DNA of 64,000 bases from DASZPL01 sp035550315 (GTDB lineage Bacteria > Actinomycetota > Actinomycetes > JAFAQI01). The notes under the pieces are model-generated. The model did no database searches, was not told the DNA's origin, and saw nothing but the letters and a program-made list of their open reading frames with translations. Location: positions 1 to 64,000 of the forward strand of contig DASZPL010000098.1 in the NCBI GenBank assembly GCA_035550315.1, read 5' to 3'. Each line of letters starts with the position of its first letter. Position 1 is the first letter of the stretch. The translations under genes and the position numbers were made by a program. This document shows, piece after piece, positions 16,003 through 25,339 of the stretch.

Positions 16003-17601
16003 ATGCCGGTGCTGCCTGATCGGGTCGACCGCACCGACCCGGCGTATCAGGCGCGCCGCGACTCCTTGCTCGAGCTGATTGCCGAACATGAGCGGCAGCT
16101 CGCTATCGCCAACGGTGGCGGCGGCGAGAAGTACGTCGAGCGGCACCGGCAGCGCGGCAAGCTGCTGGCGCGCGAGCGGGTCGAGCTGCTGCTCGATCCC
16201 GACTCGCCGTTCCTCGAGCTCTCGCCACTGGCCGCCTGGGGCACTGACTACACCGTCGGCGCCAGCCTGGTAACCGGCGTCGGCGTCGTCGAAGGCACCG
16301 AGGTGGTCGTGATCGCCAACGACCCGACGGTCCGCGGTGGCGCGATCAACCCGTACGGCGCCAAGCGCCAGGGCCGCGCGATGCAGATCGCGAGCGAGAA
16401 CCGGATGCCGGTGATCACGCTGGTCGAGTCGGGCGGCGCCGACCTGCCGACGCAGAGCGAGATCTTCATCCCGGGCGGCGCCGGTTTCCGCGACCTGACC
16501 CGCAAGTCGGCCGCCGCGATCCCGACGGTTTCGCTGGTGTTCGGCAACTCGACGGCGGGTGGCGCATACCTGCCCGGCATGAGCGACTACGTCGTCATGG
16601 TCGAGCAGCGCGCGAAGGTGTTCCTCGGCGGGCCGCCGCTGGTGAAGATGGCGACCGGGGAGGTTGCCGACGACGAAGAGCTGGGCGGCGCGGAGATGCA
16701 CGCCCGCACCAGCGGGCTCGCCGACTACTTGGCGCGCGACGAGCACGATGCGATCCGGATCGGGCGGCAGATCGTCCGCCGGCTGAACCGGCGCAAGCTC
16801 GGCCCGCTGCCAGCGGCGTCGTACTCGGAGCCGGCGGCCGACATCGACGACCTGCTCGGCATCGTGCCCACCGATTTGCGGGAGCCGTTCGACCCGCGCG
16901 ACGTGCTCGCGCGGATCCTCGACGGCAGCGAGTTCGACGAGTTCAAGCCGCTCTACGGCAGCTCGCTGGTCACCGGCTTCGGGCAGTTGCACGGCTACCC
17001 GATCGGCGTGCTCGCGAACGCCCGCGGCGTGCTGTTCGCCGAGGAGTCGGAGAAAGCGGCGCAGTTCATCCAGCTCGCCAACCAGAGCGACACACCGCTG
17101 CTGTTCCTGCAGAACACAACCGGCTACATGGTCGGCAAGGAGTACGAGCAGCGCGGCATCATCAAGTCCGGCGCGCAGATGATCAACGCGGTGTCCAACA
17201 GCGACGTACCTCACCTGACCATCAACATGGGTGCGTCGTACGGCGCTGGCAACTACGGCATGTGCGGCCGGGCATACGAGCCGCGTTTCCTCTTCACCTG
17301 GCCGAACGCGAAGTCGGCGGTGATGGGTCCGGCACAGTTGGCCGGTGTGTTGTCGATCGTGGCGCGGGCGTCGGCTGAGGCACGAGGGCAGACGTACGAC
17401 GAGGCCGCCGACGCCGCGATGCGGGAGATGGTCGAGAACCAGATAGAGGCGGAGTCGAAGGCGCTCTTCTTGACCGCTCGGCTCTACGACGACGGCATCA
17501 TTGACCCGCGCGACACCCGCACCGTCCTCGGCCTCGCGCTGTCTGTCATACACAACACCCCGATTGAGGGACGCCGCGGCTTCGGCGTCTTCCGGATGTA
17601 G
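16003..17601 (+). CDS. accD1: Acyl-CoA carboxylase beta subunit (carboxyltransferase), AccD1/methylcrotonyl-type
   Basis: 532 residues. It has the carboxyltransferase halves with VFGNSTAGGAYLPGMSDYVV, FLGGPPLVKMATGE and the C-terminal INMGASYGAGNYGMCGRAY, split here as ASYGAGNYGMCGRAY. It resembles mycobacterial AccD1 and geranyl-/methylcrotonyl-CoA carboxylases more than propionyl-CoA AccD5 as I remember them. It transfers CO2 from biotin to the gamma carbon of a branched enoyl-CoA such as 3-methylcrotonyl-CoA in leucine breakdown. The biotin-carrying partner follows 5 bases downstream. Confidence 0.9.
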   Translation: MPVLPDRVDRTDPAYQARRDSLLELIAEHERQLAIANGGGGEKYVERHRQRGKLLARERVELLLDPDSPFLELSPLAAWGTDYTVGASLVTGVGVVEGTEVVVIANDPTVRGGAINPYGAKRQGRAMQIASENRMPVITLVESGGADLPTQSEIFIPGGAGFRDLTRKSAAAIPTVSLVFGNSTAGGAYLPGMSDYVVMVEQRAKVFLGGPPLVKMATGEVADDEELGGAEMHARTSGLADYLARDEHDAIRIGRQIVRRLNRRKLGPLPAASYSEPAADIDDLLGIVPTDLREPFDPRDVLARILDGSEFDEFKPLYGSSLVTGFGQLHGYPIGVLANARGVLFAEESEKAAQFIQLANQSDTPLLFLQNTTGYMVGKEYEQRGIIKSGAQMINAVSNSDVPHLTINMGASYGAGNYGMCGRAYEPRFLFTWPNAKSAVMGPAQLAGVLSIVARASAEARGQTYDEAADAAMREMVENQIEAESKALFLTARLYDDGIIDPRDTRTVLGLALSVIHNTPIEGRRGFGVFRM

Positions 17602-17606
17602 CCGCG

Positions 17607-19553
17607 ATGCGATCACTCCTGGTGGCCAACCGCGGCGAGATCGCGCGGCGGATCTTCCGCACCGCGCGTGAGATGGGGCTTTCGACGGTCGCGGTGTTCA
17701 GCGAAGCGGACGCCGACATGCCGTTCGTGGCTGAAGCCGACCGGGCGGTGATGTTGCCGGGCGTGACGCCCGCCGAGACCTACCTGCGCGGCGACCTGAT
17801 CGTCGACGCCGCGCGCCGGTCCGGCGCCGACGCCGTCCATCCGGGCTACGGCTTCCTGGCCGAGAACGCGGACTTTGCCCGGCAGGTCACCGAGGCCGGG
17901 CTCACCTGGGTCGGCCCGCCGGCTAGCGCGATCGAGGCGATGGGCTCGAAGCTCGAAGCCAAGCGGCTGATGCGCGAGGCCGGCGTCCCGGCGCTGCCAT
18001 GGGCGGACGACCTCGCTGATGCTGACACCGTCGGATTGCCGTTGCTGGTCAAGGCGTCGGCGGGCGGCGGCGGCCGCGGAATGCGGATCGTGCGCGATGC
18101 CGCATCGTTGGCCGACGCCGTCGATGCCGCCCGGCGCGAGGCCGGCAGCGCCTTCGGCGACGACACGGTGTTTCTCGAGCGCTACCTCGACGACCCTCGC
18201 CACATCGAGGTGCAAGTCTTCGCCGACGGTCACGGCAACGTGGTCTCGCTCTTCGAGCGCGAGTGCTCGATCCAGCGGCGCCACCAGAAGATCGTCGAGG
18301 AAGCGCCGTCACCGGCGGTTGATGCCGAGCTCCGTGCTCGGCTGGGCGAGGCCGCGGTCGCTGCCGCTAAGGCGGTCGGCTACCTCAGCGCCGGGACCGT
18401 CGAGTTCGTGATGGCGTCCGACGGTGCCTACTACTTCCTCGAGATGAACACCCGGCTGCAGGTCGAGCATCCGGTCACCGAGTTGGTCACCGGGTTGGAC
18501 CTGGTGCGGCTGCAGTTGCTGGTCGCGATGGGGGCGCCGTTGCCGGCGTCGGCACTGGAGCCGACGCTGGGCGGCCACGCCATCGAGGTCCGGCTCTACG
18601 CCGAGGACGCGGCGAACGACTTCCTTCCGGTCACTGGCACGCTGCGCTCCTTCGTGGTGCCGGACGGTGTGCGGGTGGACAGCGGCATCGAGTCCGGCAG
18701 CGTCGTGTCGCCGTACTACGACCCGATGCTTGCCAAGGTGATTGCGCACGCGCCGACCCGGCGCGAGGCGGCCGGCCGGCTCGCGCATGCGCTGCGCGCG
18801 ACGCGGCTGCACGGCGTCACCACGAACCGCAACCTGCTGGTGCGGATCTTGGAAGAGTCCGAGTTCCTGGCCGGTGGCACCGACACCGGCTACCTCGACC
18901 GGCACGACCCCGCGGCGCTGTCGGCGCCGCTGACTGACGGCGCGGCCGAGCGGACGCATGTTGTCGCCGCCGCAATGGCGCTGCAGCATCGCAACCGTCG
19001 GACCGCCAAGGTGTGGGGCCGGCTACCGAGCGGCTGGCGCAACAACCCCTCGCAGCCGCAACGCGCCGAGTTGGCGACAGCCGGCGCAACGGCGGTTGTC
19101 AGCTACGCCTTCGGTCGCGCTGGCGCCATCACGCTGGACATCGCCGGGGAGCCGGTCGACGTCGCCGTGCACGGGTACGGCGACGGCTCTGCCGTCGACC
19201 TCACTGTCGATGGCGTGCGGATGACGGTCAGCGTCGCGATCGATGCGGCCGGCCGGACGATCGACGTTGACAGCGCTGCGGGGTCGTCGTCGTACACGCT
19301 GATCCCGCGGTTCACCGATCCCAGCGAGGAGCTGGCGGCCGGCTCGCTGGTCGCGCCGATGCCGGGGTCGGTCGTGCGCGTGCTCGTCGACTCGGGGGCG
19401 ACGGTGGCAACGGGCGATCCGCTGGTGGTGCTCGAGGCGATGAAGATGGAGCACACCGTGGCCAGTCCGGCCGACGGCACGGTGGTTGACGTGAAGGTGC
19501 AGGCTGGAAGCCAGGTAGACGCCGGGACCGTCTTGGTGGTCGTCGAGTCGTAA
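17607..19553 (+). CDS. accA1: Acyl-CoA carboxylase alpha subunit: biotin carboxylase plus biotin carrier domain, AccA1-type
   Basis: 648 residues. The N-terminal biotin carboxylase domain shows LVANRGEIARRIFRTAREMG, the ATP-grasp glycine loop ASAGGGGRGMRIV and the active-site ECSIQRRHQKIVEEAPSP. The C-terminal biotinyl domain carries EAMKMEH, whose lysine takes the biotin. It pairs with AccD1 just upstream to form a methylcrotonyl-CoA-type carboxylase. The layout is the same as mycobacterial accD1-accA1. Confidence 0.93.
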   Translation: MRSLLVANRGEIARRIFRTAREMGLSTVAVFSEADADMPFVAEADRAVMLPGVTPAETYLRGDLIVDAARRSGADAVHPGYGFLAENADFARQVTEAGLTWVGPPASAIEAMGSKLEAKRLMREAGVPALPWADDLADADTVGLPLLVKASAGGGGRGMRIVRDAASLADAVDAARREAGSAFGDDTVFLERYLDDPRHIEVQVFADGHGNVVSLFERECSIQRRHQKIVEEAPSPAVDAELRARLGEAAVAAAKAVGYLSAGTVEFVMASDGAYYFLEMNTRLQVEHPVTELVTGLDLVRLQLLVAMGAPLPASALEPTLGGHAIEVRLYAEDAANDFLPVTGTLRSFVVPDGVRVDSGIESGSVVSPYYDPMLAKVIAHAPTRREAAGRLAHALRATRLHGVTTNRNLLVRILEESEFLAGGTDTGYLDRHDPAALSAPLTDGAAERTHVVAAAMALQHRNRRTAKVWGRLPSGWRNNPSQPQRAELATAGATAVVSYAFGRAGAITLDIAGEPVDVAVHGYGDGSAVDLTVDGVRMTVSVAIDAAGRTIDVDSAAGSSSYTLIPRFTDPSEELAAGSLVAPMPGSVVRVLVDSGATVATGDPLVVLEAMKMEHTVASPADGTVVDVKVQAGSQVDAGTVLVVVES

Positions 19554-19578
19554 CCGCCAGAGCCGTCGGGAGGCGAGC

Positions 19579-20331
19579 GTGAAGATCGCGGATTGTTCGG
19601 CGATTGTCACCGGGGGAGCGAGTGGGCTCGGCTATGCGACGGCGGCGCAGCTCGCCGAAGCCGGCGCGCAGGTGGTGATCGCGGACCTGCCGCACTCGAC
19701 CGGCGCCGACCGGGCGCTCGACCTGGGCGTCGAGTTCGTCGCAACGGACGTGACCGACGCGGAGGCGGTCGCCGCTGCGGTCGATGCCGCCGCCGCGTTG
19801 GCGCCGTTGCGGATCGTGGTCAACTGCGCCGGTGTCGGCACGCCGGGGCGGGTGCTCGGGAAGTCCGGCGTGATCTCACTCGAGCAGTTCGAGTTCGTGG
19901 TCCATGTGAACCTGATCGGAACGTTCAACATGATCCGGCTCGCCGCCGCGGCGATGGCGAAGACCGATCCGATCGATGGCGAGCGGGGCGTCATCGTCAA
20001 CACGGCGTCGGTCGCGGCCTTCGACGGGCAGGTCGGTCAGGCGGCGTACGCCGCGTCCAAGGGGGGTGTCGTCGGCATGACGCTGCCGATCGCCCGCGAC
20101 CTGGCGTCGGCGTTGATCCGCGTGGTCGCGATCGCGCCCGGCGCCATGGATACGCCGATGCTCGCCAGGCTGCGGGCGGCGACGCCTGGGTCGCCGGGAC
20201 AGCAGTCGCATCCATCGCGGCTGGGCCGGCCTGAGGAGTACGCCGCACTCGCGCGCCACATCGTCGAGAACCCGATGCTCAACGGCGAGGTCATCCGCCT
20301 AGACGGCGCCATCCGGATGGGCCAGCGCTAG
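19579..20331 (+). CDS. SDR-family 3-hydroxyacyl-CoA dehydrogenase, HSD10-like
   Basis: 250 residues from a GTG with GGGAGG upstream. It has TGGASGLGYATA (cofactor loop), NCAGV and the catalytic YAASKGG. The pattern VNTASVAAFDGQVGQAAYAA and the C-terminal NPMLNGEVIRLDGAIRM match type II (HSD17B10-like) 3-hydroxyacyl-CoA dehydrogenases, which oxidise 3-hydroxy- or 2-methyl-3-hydroxyacyl-CoA with NAD. It follows the carboxylase genes by 25 bases, consistent with branched-chain amino acid or acyl-CoA catabolism. Confidence 0.88.
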   Translation: MKIADCSAIVTGGASGLGYATAAQLAEAGAQVVIADLPHSTGADRALDLGVEFVATDVTDAEAVAAAVDAAAALAPLRIVVNCAGVGTPGRVLGKSGVISLEQFEFVVHVNLIGTFNMIRLAAAAMAKTDPIDGERGVIVNTASVAAFDGQVGQAAYAASKGGVVGMTLPIARDLASALIRVVAIAPGAMDTPMLARLRAATPGSPGQQSHPSRLGRPEEYAALARHIVENPMLNGEVIRLDGAIRMGQR

Positions 20332-20407
20332 CGAGATTTCCAGCCGGCGATGAAACCGGCGACTCGACTGCTGCGTCCAAGGTGCAACTGCGGACCGGGA
20401 GGTCGGG

Positions 20408-21412
20408 GTGGACGCATCGCGACGGCGCTACTTGTTGCTGGGCGTTGCCGTACTGGTGGTGTTGCTGGCCGGCGTCTTCGCGCTCGGTGCCTTACTGCCG
20501 GGCGGTCACGACTCTGCGAACGGCGCCGGCAGCAGTGGCTCGTCCGGCGCCGCCGAACATTCGGCGATTGGGACGGGCGGATTGCCTTCGGCGCCCGGGG
20601 TGCGCGCTGCGCCCGAGATACCGAGCCGGGCGGCCGCTGCTACCAGCGGCGGGGCAACGGCGCCGGTCCCTGATGTCGTCAACGGACCGGGTGCCACTGC
20701 TTCCGGTTCCGGCGCGGTCAGCGCCGCGGTGGACCAGACGACCGCAACGCGCATCGTGCGGACCGGAAGCATCTCGCTGGTGGTCGCGGGCAACGACGTC
20801 GCATCGACGGTTGACCGGGTGAGTGCGGTGGCGACGTCGCTCGGCGGCTACGTGCAGAGCAGTGACACCGAGCGGGGCTCGGCACCCAGCGGGACGGTCA
20901 CGCTGCGGATGCCGGTCGCGAAGTTCGGCGAGGCCGTCGCACGGACGGAGCAGCTCGGCCACGTGGTGTCGGCGTCGACGAGTTCGCGTGACGTGACGGG
21001 GCGCTACGTCGACCTCGTCGCGCGCGAGCATTCACTTCGGCAGACCCGGGCGACGTACCTCGCGATCCTGTCGCACGCCTCGACGATCGGCGCGACGCTC
21101 GCGGTGCAGAACCGGATCGACGACGTACAGAGCCAGATCGAACAGCTGCAAGGCCAGATCTCGCTGCTGCGTCACCAGAGCGCGGACGCAACGCTGAGCG
21201 TCGACGTCACGACTGCCGGCGTACCCGTGCCGCATCGTCACCACGCCACTGGACTGACAGCGGCCTGGCACACCACGACGCATCGATTTGCCCGTGGCTT
21301 CGAGGCGATCGTCGGCATCCTCGGCCCGCTGCTCCTGGCCTTGCTGATCGCGGCGCTGTTGGTCGCGGCCGCGTTCTTCGGTCGGCGCGCGGTCCGGCGG
21401 TTCGCCCGCTGA
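20408..21412 (+). CDS. DUF4349-domain membrane protein
   Basis: 334 residues from a GTG. An N-terminal helix (YLLLGVAVLVVLLAGVFALG) could be a signal anchor, followed by a Ser/Gly/Ala-rich linker to about residue 115. The DUF4349 region then starts at RIVRTGSISLVVAG and includes coiled-coil-like sequence (RIDDVQSQIEQLQGQISLL). A C-terminal helix (AIVGILGPLLLALLIAALLV) and basic tail anchor it. DUF4349 proteins are of unknown function, probably with the domain outside the cell between two membrane anchors. Confidence 0.85.
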   Translation: MDASRRRYLLLGVAVLVVLLAGVFALGALLPGGHDSANGAGSSGSSGAAEHSAIGTGGLPSAPGVRAAPEIPSRAAAATSGGATAPVPDVVNGPGATASGSGAVSAAVDQTTATRIVRTGSISLVVAGNDVASTVDRVSAVATSLGGYVQSSDTERGSAPSGTVTLRMPVAKFGEAVARTEQLGHVVSASTSSRDVTGRYVDLVAREHSLRQTRATYLAILSHASTIGATLAVQNRIDDVQSQIEQLQGQISLLRHQSADATLSVDVTTAGVPVPHRHHATGLTAAWHTTTHRFARGFEAIVGILGPLLLALLIAALLVAAAFFGRRAVRRFAR

Positions 21413-21449
21413 GAGCAGGACTCGCGACGGCAGAGGCGAAGCCATTGGG

Positions 21450-23030
21450 ATGCGTCGTCGCCTGATCGCTGCCGCCCTCGCCGTGGCAGCGAGCGTCGGC
21501 GTCGTGGCGGCGATCCCGGCGCAGGGGGCGGCTGACCGCAACCCGATCCTCACCGTGGACGGGGGCTCGCTGCTCAACCTCTGCTACCAGGACATCGGCA
21601 CGACGATCAATACGCCGACGTACGCCGCCTGCCGCGGCTTGCAGGCGCTCGCCAACGCCGCGTCGGCCACCTGCAGGTTGCCGCTGCGTGCGCTGCCGAC
21701 CGATCCCGCGATCACGGAGGACTGCGCGATCCTCGACGGCCGCGAGGTCAGTGAGGCGAAGATCGAGCGGTTCCAGCACAGCTGGCTGCACCACGCCCTC
21801 GCGCTGCAGAACCGGCTGGATCGGCGGGTGCCGCTCTACGAGGCGCAGATCCCCGCCACGCACAACTCGTTCAACGCCTCGTCGTACGTCCTGCCGGCGA
21901 AGTCGTCGTCGCCGTACTACCTGCCGTCGCTGACCAACCTGGACCCGAACCAGGTGTACTCGCTCACCGACCAGTTGCGGATGGGGATCCGTGGGCTCGA
22001 GGTCGACCTGCACTGGGTGCCGAGCATCTACGGCAACCTGCTGACCACCGGTGGCTTTTGGGTTGACGTCTGCCACGGCCAGTCGACGGCCGTGCCCGGC
22101 CTGCCGTTCAACGTGCACATCGGATGCACCGTCGACCGGTCGCTGCAGAACACCCTGCTCGAGCTGCGCCGCTGGGTGGCACGGCACCCGCACCAGTTCC
22201 TGCTGATCTACCTGGAGAACCAGCTCGACGGCAACCTTCAGGCGCACAACATCACCGCGCGGCTGATCCGGCAGACCTTCGGCCACTGGGTCTACCGACC
22301 GCCCTCGTCGCTACTACCGGGCGAGTGCGCGTCGATGCCGTACGGCACGAGCGAGCATCACATCCTGGCCACCGGCGCCCGGGTGATGTTTGTCGGCAAC
22401 TGCGGCCCCGGTGCCTGGAACCGCGAGGTGTTCACCCGCGGCCCGCTGTGGAACGAGAGCGGCAACCCGACGACGTACGGCGCCGCCGACTGCGCCGCCG
22501 ATGAGAAGGCGCGGGAAGCCCACGACGTGTTCCGGCGGTGGTACCAGGAGAGCCCGTTCCTGGAAGCGTTGATGGAAGCGACCCAGACGATGACGCCGGC
22601 GGCGACCCGGCGAATGGTGCGGTGCGGCGTGAACCTCACCGGCTGGGACCAGCTGCTGCCAGGTGACGGCCGGCTCAACGCGTTCGTGTGGAGCTGGGCC
22701 CGCGGCGAGCCGGCGGTGGGCGGCGGGCGATGCGCCTACCAGGACCGCCGCGGCCGGTTCCGGACGAGTGCCTGCGACGTACGCCGCCCCGCCGCCTGCG
22801 TCGACCGAGATTTCGACTGGCACGTCACGAAGGCGGTCGGCCCGGCCTGGCGCGGCGCGGCGCTGTGCCGCCGCGAGTTTCCGCACGCCCGCTTCGGGGT
22901 CCCGCCCAACGGCTACCGCAACGCACAGCTGCGCGCTGCCCGCAACGCCAGCGGGCCGCGGGTCTGGCTGGACTACGGCGAGGTCCACGGCCGTTGGCGC
23001 AGCGACGTGGTGCCGTCGTCGCTTCGCTAG
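21450..23030 (+). CDS. Secreted PI-PLC-like phosphodiesterase
   Basis: 526 residues with a clear signal peptide (MRRRLIAAALAVAASVGVVA to about residue 27). A phosphatidylinositol-phospholipase-C X-like TIM barrel is suggested by PATHNSFNASSY (first catalytic His), RGLEVDLHWVP (Glu/Asp) and VDVCHGQST (second His). Several cysteine pairs suggest disulfides outside the cell. The family cleaves phosphodiesters, often lipid head groups. The long C-terminal region from about residue 350 is not assigned. Confidence 0.8.
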   Translation: MRRRLIAAALAVAASVGVVAAIPAQGAADRNPILTVDGGSLLNLCYQDIGTTINTPTYAACRGLQALANAASATCRLPLRALPTDPAITEDCAILDGREVSEAKIERFQHSWLHHALALQNRLDRRVPLYEAQIPATHNSFNASSYVLPAKSSSPYYLPSLTNLDPNQVYSLTDQLRMGIRGLEVDLHWVPSIYGNLLTTGGFWVDVCHGQSTAVPGLPFNVHIGCTVDRSLQNTLLELRRWVARHPHQFLLIYLENQLDGNLQAHNITARLIRQTFGHWVYRPPSSLLPGECASMPYGTSEHHILATGARVMFVGNCGPGAWNREVFTRGPLWNESGNPTTYGAADCAADEKAREAHDVFRRWYQESPFLEALMEATQTMTPAATRRMVRCGVNLTGWDQLLPGDGRLNAFVWSWARGEPAVGGGRCAYQDRRGRFRTSACDVRRPAACVDRDFDWHVTKAVGPAWRGAALCRREFPHARFGVPPNGYRNAQLRAARNASGPRVWLDYGEVHGRWRSDVVPSSLR

Positions 23031-23041
23031 TGTCAGTGGCC

Positions 23042-24004
23042 GTGACGGATCGCTACGGCCTGACCTTCCCGTTCGACGGCATCCCGTTGCCGGAGCAGCG
23101 CAGCGTCGTCGAGGCGATGCCGGACCTCGGCTACACCGACCTGTGGTCCGCCGAGTCCAACGGCACCGACGCGTTTGCGCCGCTGGCGCTCGCCAGCATC
23201 TGGGCGCCACAGTTGCGGCTGGCGACCGCGATCGCGCCGGTCTACACCCGGGGCCCAGGGACGCTGGCGATGTGCGCCGCGACGATGGCGGCGATCGCGC
23301 CCGGCCGGTTCGTGCTCGGCATCGGCTCGTCCTCACCGACCATCGTCGAGAACTGGAACGCCATCGATTTCGACGAGCCCTATCGGCGCGTCCGCGACAC
23401 GGTTCGCTTTCTGCGGACGGCGCTCACCGGTGCGAAGGTCACCGAGAAGTACGAGACGTTCGCGATCGACGGCTTCCGGCTGGCCGCGCCGCCGCCGGAG
23501 CCGCCGCCGATCTTCGTTGCCGCGCTGCGCAGCGGCATGCTGCGGCTGGCCGGGCGGGAGGCCGACGGCGCGATCGTCAACTGGCTGTCGCCGGATGACG
23601 TGCGGACGGTCGCGCCGTACGTTCACGAAGGCGGCGCCGACAAGGAGATCGTTGCCCGGATCTTCGTCGCGCCGACCGCCGACGCCGACATGGCGCGCGC
23701 GGTCGGCCGGTTTGCCTTGGCGGCGTACCTCACCGTCCCGGTCTACCGCGCCTTCCACGACTGGCTCGGCCGCACCGAGATCATGCAGCCGATGCAGGAC
23801 GCTTGGGCGGCCGGTGACCGCAAGGGCGCGCTCGCCGCGATCCCGGACGAGCTGGTCGACGACCTCGTCGTACACGGCGCGCCGGAGGCCTGCCGCGAGC
23901 GGGTGCAGGCCTACCTCGAGGCCGGCGTGACCACGCCGACACTCGCGATCCTGCCGGTCGGCGTCACCGCCCCCGACGCCGCCCGCCTCCTCGCCCCTCG
24001 CTAA
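23042..24004 (+). CDS. Luciferase-like (probably F420-dependent) oxidoreductase
   Basis: 320 residues from GTG at 23042; another in-frame GTG lies at 23036. A frame open to 22688 is a shadow of the preceding gene. The luciferase-like barrel is seen in GYTDLWSAESNGTDAFAPLA, RFVLGIGSSSPTIVENW and PPPIFVAALRSGMLRLAG. In actinobacteria this subgroup mostly uses coenzyme F420, but FMN cannot be excluded from sequence. Substrate unknown. Confidence 0.85.
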   Translation: MTDRYGLTFPFDGIPLPEQRSVVEAMPDLGYTDLWSAESNGTDAFAPLALASIWAPQLRLATAIAPVYTRGPGTLAMCAATMAAIAPGRFVLGIGSSSPTIVENWNAIDFDEPYRRVRDTVRFLRTALTGAKVTEKYETFAIDGFRLAAPPPEPPPIFVAALRSGMLRLAGREADGAIVNWLSPDDVRTVAPYVHEGGADKEIVARIFVAPTADADMARAVGRFALAAYLTVPVYRAFHDWLGRTEIMQPMQDAWAAGDRKGALAAIPDELVDDLVVHGAPEACRERVQAYLEAGVTTPTLAILPVGVTAPDAARLLAPR

Positions 24005-24043
24005 GTCCGCGTTACTGCCCGGTCCGCCCCACCAAGTCTGTGT

Positions 24044-24100
24044 TGATCATGAGCGGTTTCGCACGAATCGGGGCGAAAGTTGCGAAATCGCTCATGATCA
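24044..24100. repeat. Long hairpin, copy 1, upstream of the AbiEi-like gene
   Basis: 20-base arms (24044-24063 and 24081-24100) pair completely, with one G-U wobble in a plus-strand transcript, around a 17-base loop. The left arm is TGATCATGAGCGGTTTCGCA. A near-identical structure lies downstream of the next gene at 25233-25297. It may be a terminator for the oxidoreductase gene, or a REP-like palindrome. Confidence 0.85.
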
Positions 24101-24216
24101 CCGGGGAGGTCGGTCGGGGGTTGGTCTGGGTTATCCACACGAAGTCACGAGGCGGGCTGGATGCACCGACTGGCGCGCGCGCATCGGACGGCAGCCAGGC
24201 GGCGTAACTCTGCGGC

Positions 24217-25185
24217 ATGGACCGCAACGACCTTGCCGCCTTACGCGCGCTCGCCGCGACGCAGGATGGGTTGGTAACCGCGCCGCAGGCTCGTCGCTTT
24301 GGCGTCACCTGGTGTGACGTTGAGCGCAACCGTCGAAGGAACGACTGGGCGCGGCTGGCGCAGGGCGTGTATCTGATTGATGTCGGCCAGTACGGCGACG
24401 AGCTTCCGGCTCGAATCTGGTGGCGCGCGGCGCTGCTCGCGCACGGTCCTGGCAGTTGCCTTGCGGCCAAGACGGCCGTGCGCGCACTCGGGCTGAGCGG
24501 GCTGATCGGTTGGGAACGCGTGATTGAGATTGCGACCCGCACCGGACTGTCGCGCCATCCGCGCGCCGCGGTGCGGCGGTGCACGCTGGATCGCGATGGC
24601 CCGCTCGTCGTCGTACGGCAGTTTGCGGTGCCAGACTGCGAAGTCACGACGGTCGACGGGTTGCCCGTCCGTAGCGCACCGCTGTCGGTTGTTGACGCTG
24701 CCCTCGACTGCGATCGCCCTACGACGCTGAGCCTGCTGGACTCGGCGCTTTTCACGGGCGCGGTTTCCGAAGCTGAACTGCGCGACGCGGTCGAACGGGC
24801 GGCGCATCGACGAGGCATTGTCAGACTGCGGGAGATGCTCGAACTCGCCGACGCGCGAGCGGCGTCACCCCTCGAATCGCGGGTTCGGCTCGCCTGCATC
24901 GATGGTGATGTGCCGCCCGACGAGTTGCAGTACGCCGTTCGCAACGCGGGCGGCTACGTCATTGCGATCGGCGACCTGGCATGGCACAAACGGCGGCGCC
25001 GGCCGCTGATCGCAGAAGCCGACGGCGCCGACGTCCATGCCACGCCGGCGGCGGTGTATCGCGACCGGTGGCGTGGCAATGCCCTCGTGGCCGAGGCATG
25101 CGACACCGTGCGCTTCACCTACGCCGACGCGTTGCGGCCGCCGTACATCGTCGGTGTCATTCGCCACGCGCTCGCCTCAGCTTGA
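24217..25185 (+). CDS. AbiEi-like antitoxin-domain protein, possible C-terminal DUF559-like nuclease fold
   Basis: 322 residues. The N-terminus (LRALAATQDGLVTAPQARRFGVTWCDVERNRRR, in part) is the winged-helix region common to AbiEi-type type IV antitoxin proteins, followed by WARLAQGVYLID. The middle matches the same large actinobacterial family. The last 80 residues (VIAIGDLAWHKRRRRPLIAEADGADVH in part) might be a Vsr/DUF559-like nuclease fold, with Asp and Glu residues in the right order, but this is uncertain. No AbiEii nucleotidyltransferase toxin is adjacent, so it stands alone. It is flanked on both sides by related 20- to 24-bp hairpins, suggesting an accessory cassette. Codon use looks slightly less GC-biased than neighbours by eye. 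Confidence 0.7.
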   Translation: MDRNDLAALRALAATQDGLVTAPQARRFGVTWCDVERNRRRNDWARLAQGVYLIDVGQYGDELPARIWWRAALLAHGPGSCLAAKTAVRALGLSGLIGWERVIEIATRTGLSRHPRAAVRRCTLDRDGPLVVVRQFAVPDCEVTTVDGLPVRSAPLSVVDAALDCDRPTTLSLLDSALFTGAVSEAELRDAVERAAHRRGIVRLREMLELADARAASPLESRVRLACIDGDVPPDELQYAVRNAGGYVIAIGDLAWHKRRRRPLIAEADGADVHATPAAVYRDRWRGNALVAEACDTVRFTYADALRPPYIVGVIRHALASA

Positions 25186-25219
25186 CCCCACGCCAAGCCG
25201 CTCGCCCCACGCCAAGCCG
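25186..25219. repeat. Two direct copies of a 15-base repeat
   Basis: CCCCACGCCAAGCCG occurs at 25186-25200 and 25205-25219 (period 19), directly after the AbiEi-like stop codon and just before hairpin copy 2. A weaker match (CCCCACCAAGTC) precedes hairpin copy 1. It may be part of the hairpin element boundary. Confidence 0.7.
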
Positions 25220-25232
25220 TTCACCCCCGCTG

Positions 25233-25297
25233 GCGATGATCATGAGCGGTTTCGCAGATTTCACGGTGATTCGTGCGAAAACGCTCATGATCATCGC
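25233..25297. repeat. Long hairpin, copy 2, downstream of the AbiEi-like gene
   Basis: 24-base arms (25233-25256 and 25274-25297) pair with one mismatch around a 17-base loop. The inner 20 bases of the left arm are identical to the left arm of copy 1. The loops are of equal length and are most alike when copy 1 is reverse-complemented (shared TTTC and GATTCG), so the two copies appear inverted relative to each other. It lies between the convergent AbiEi-like and phosphotriesterase-like genes, where a bidirectional terminator would also be expected. Confidence 0.85.
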
Positions 25298-25339
25298 AAA
25301 GAACCGCAACAGAACGCAGGGGCGCGGGGCGGGCGTTCG

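Noticed and set aside
14950..17616. Minus-strand frame of 888 residues opposite accD1
   Set aside because: No domain, Arg/Gly/His-rich composition, and it mirrors the GC-rich third positions of the carboxylase gene.
24044..25297. The hairpins as ends of an insertion sequence
   Set aside because: The gene between them has no transposase features and no target-site duplication is evident.
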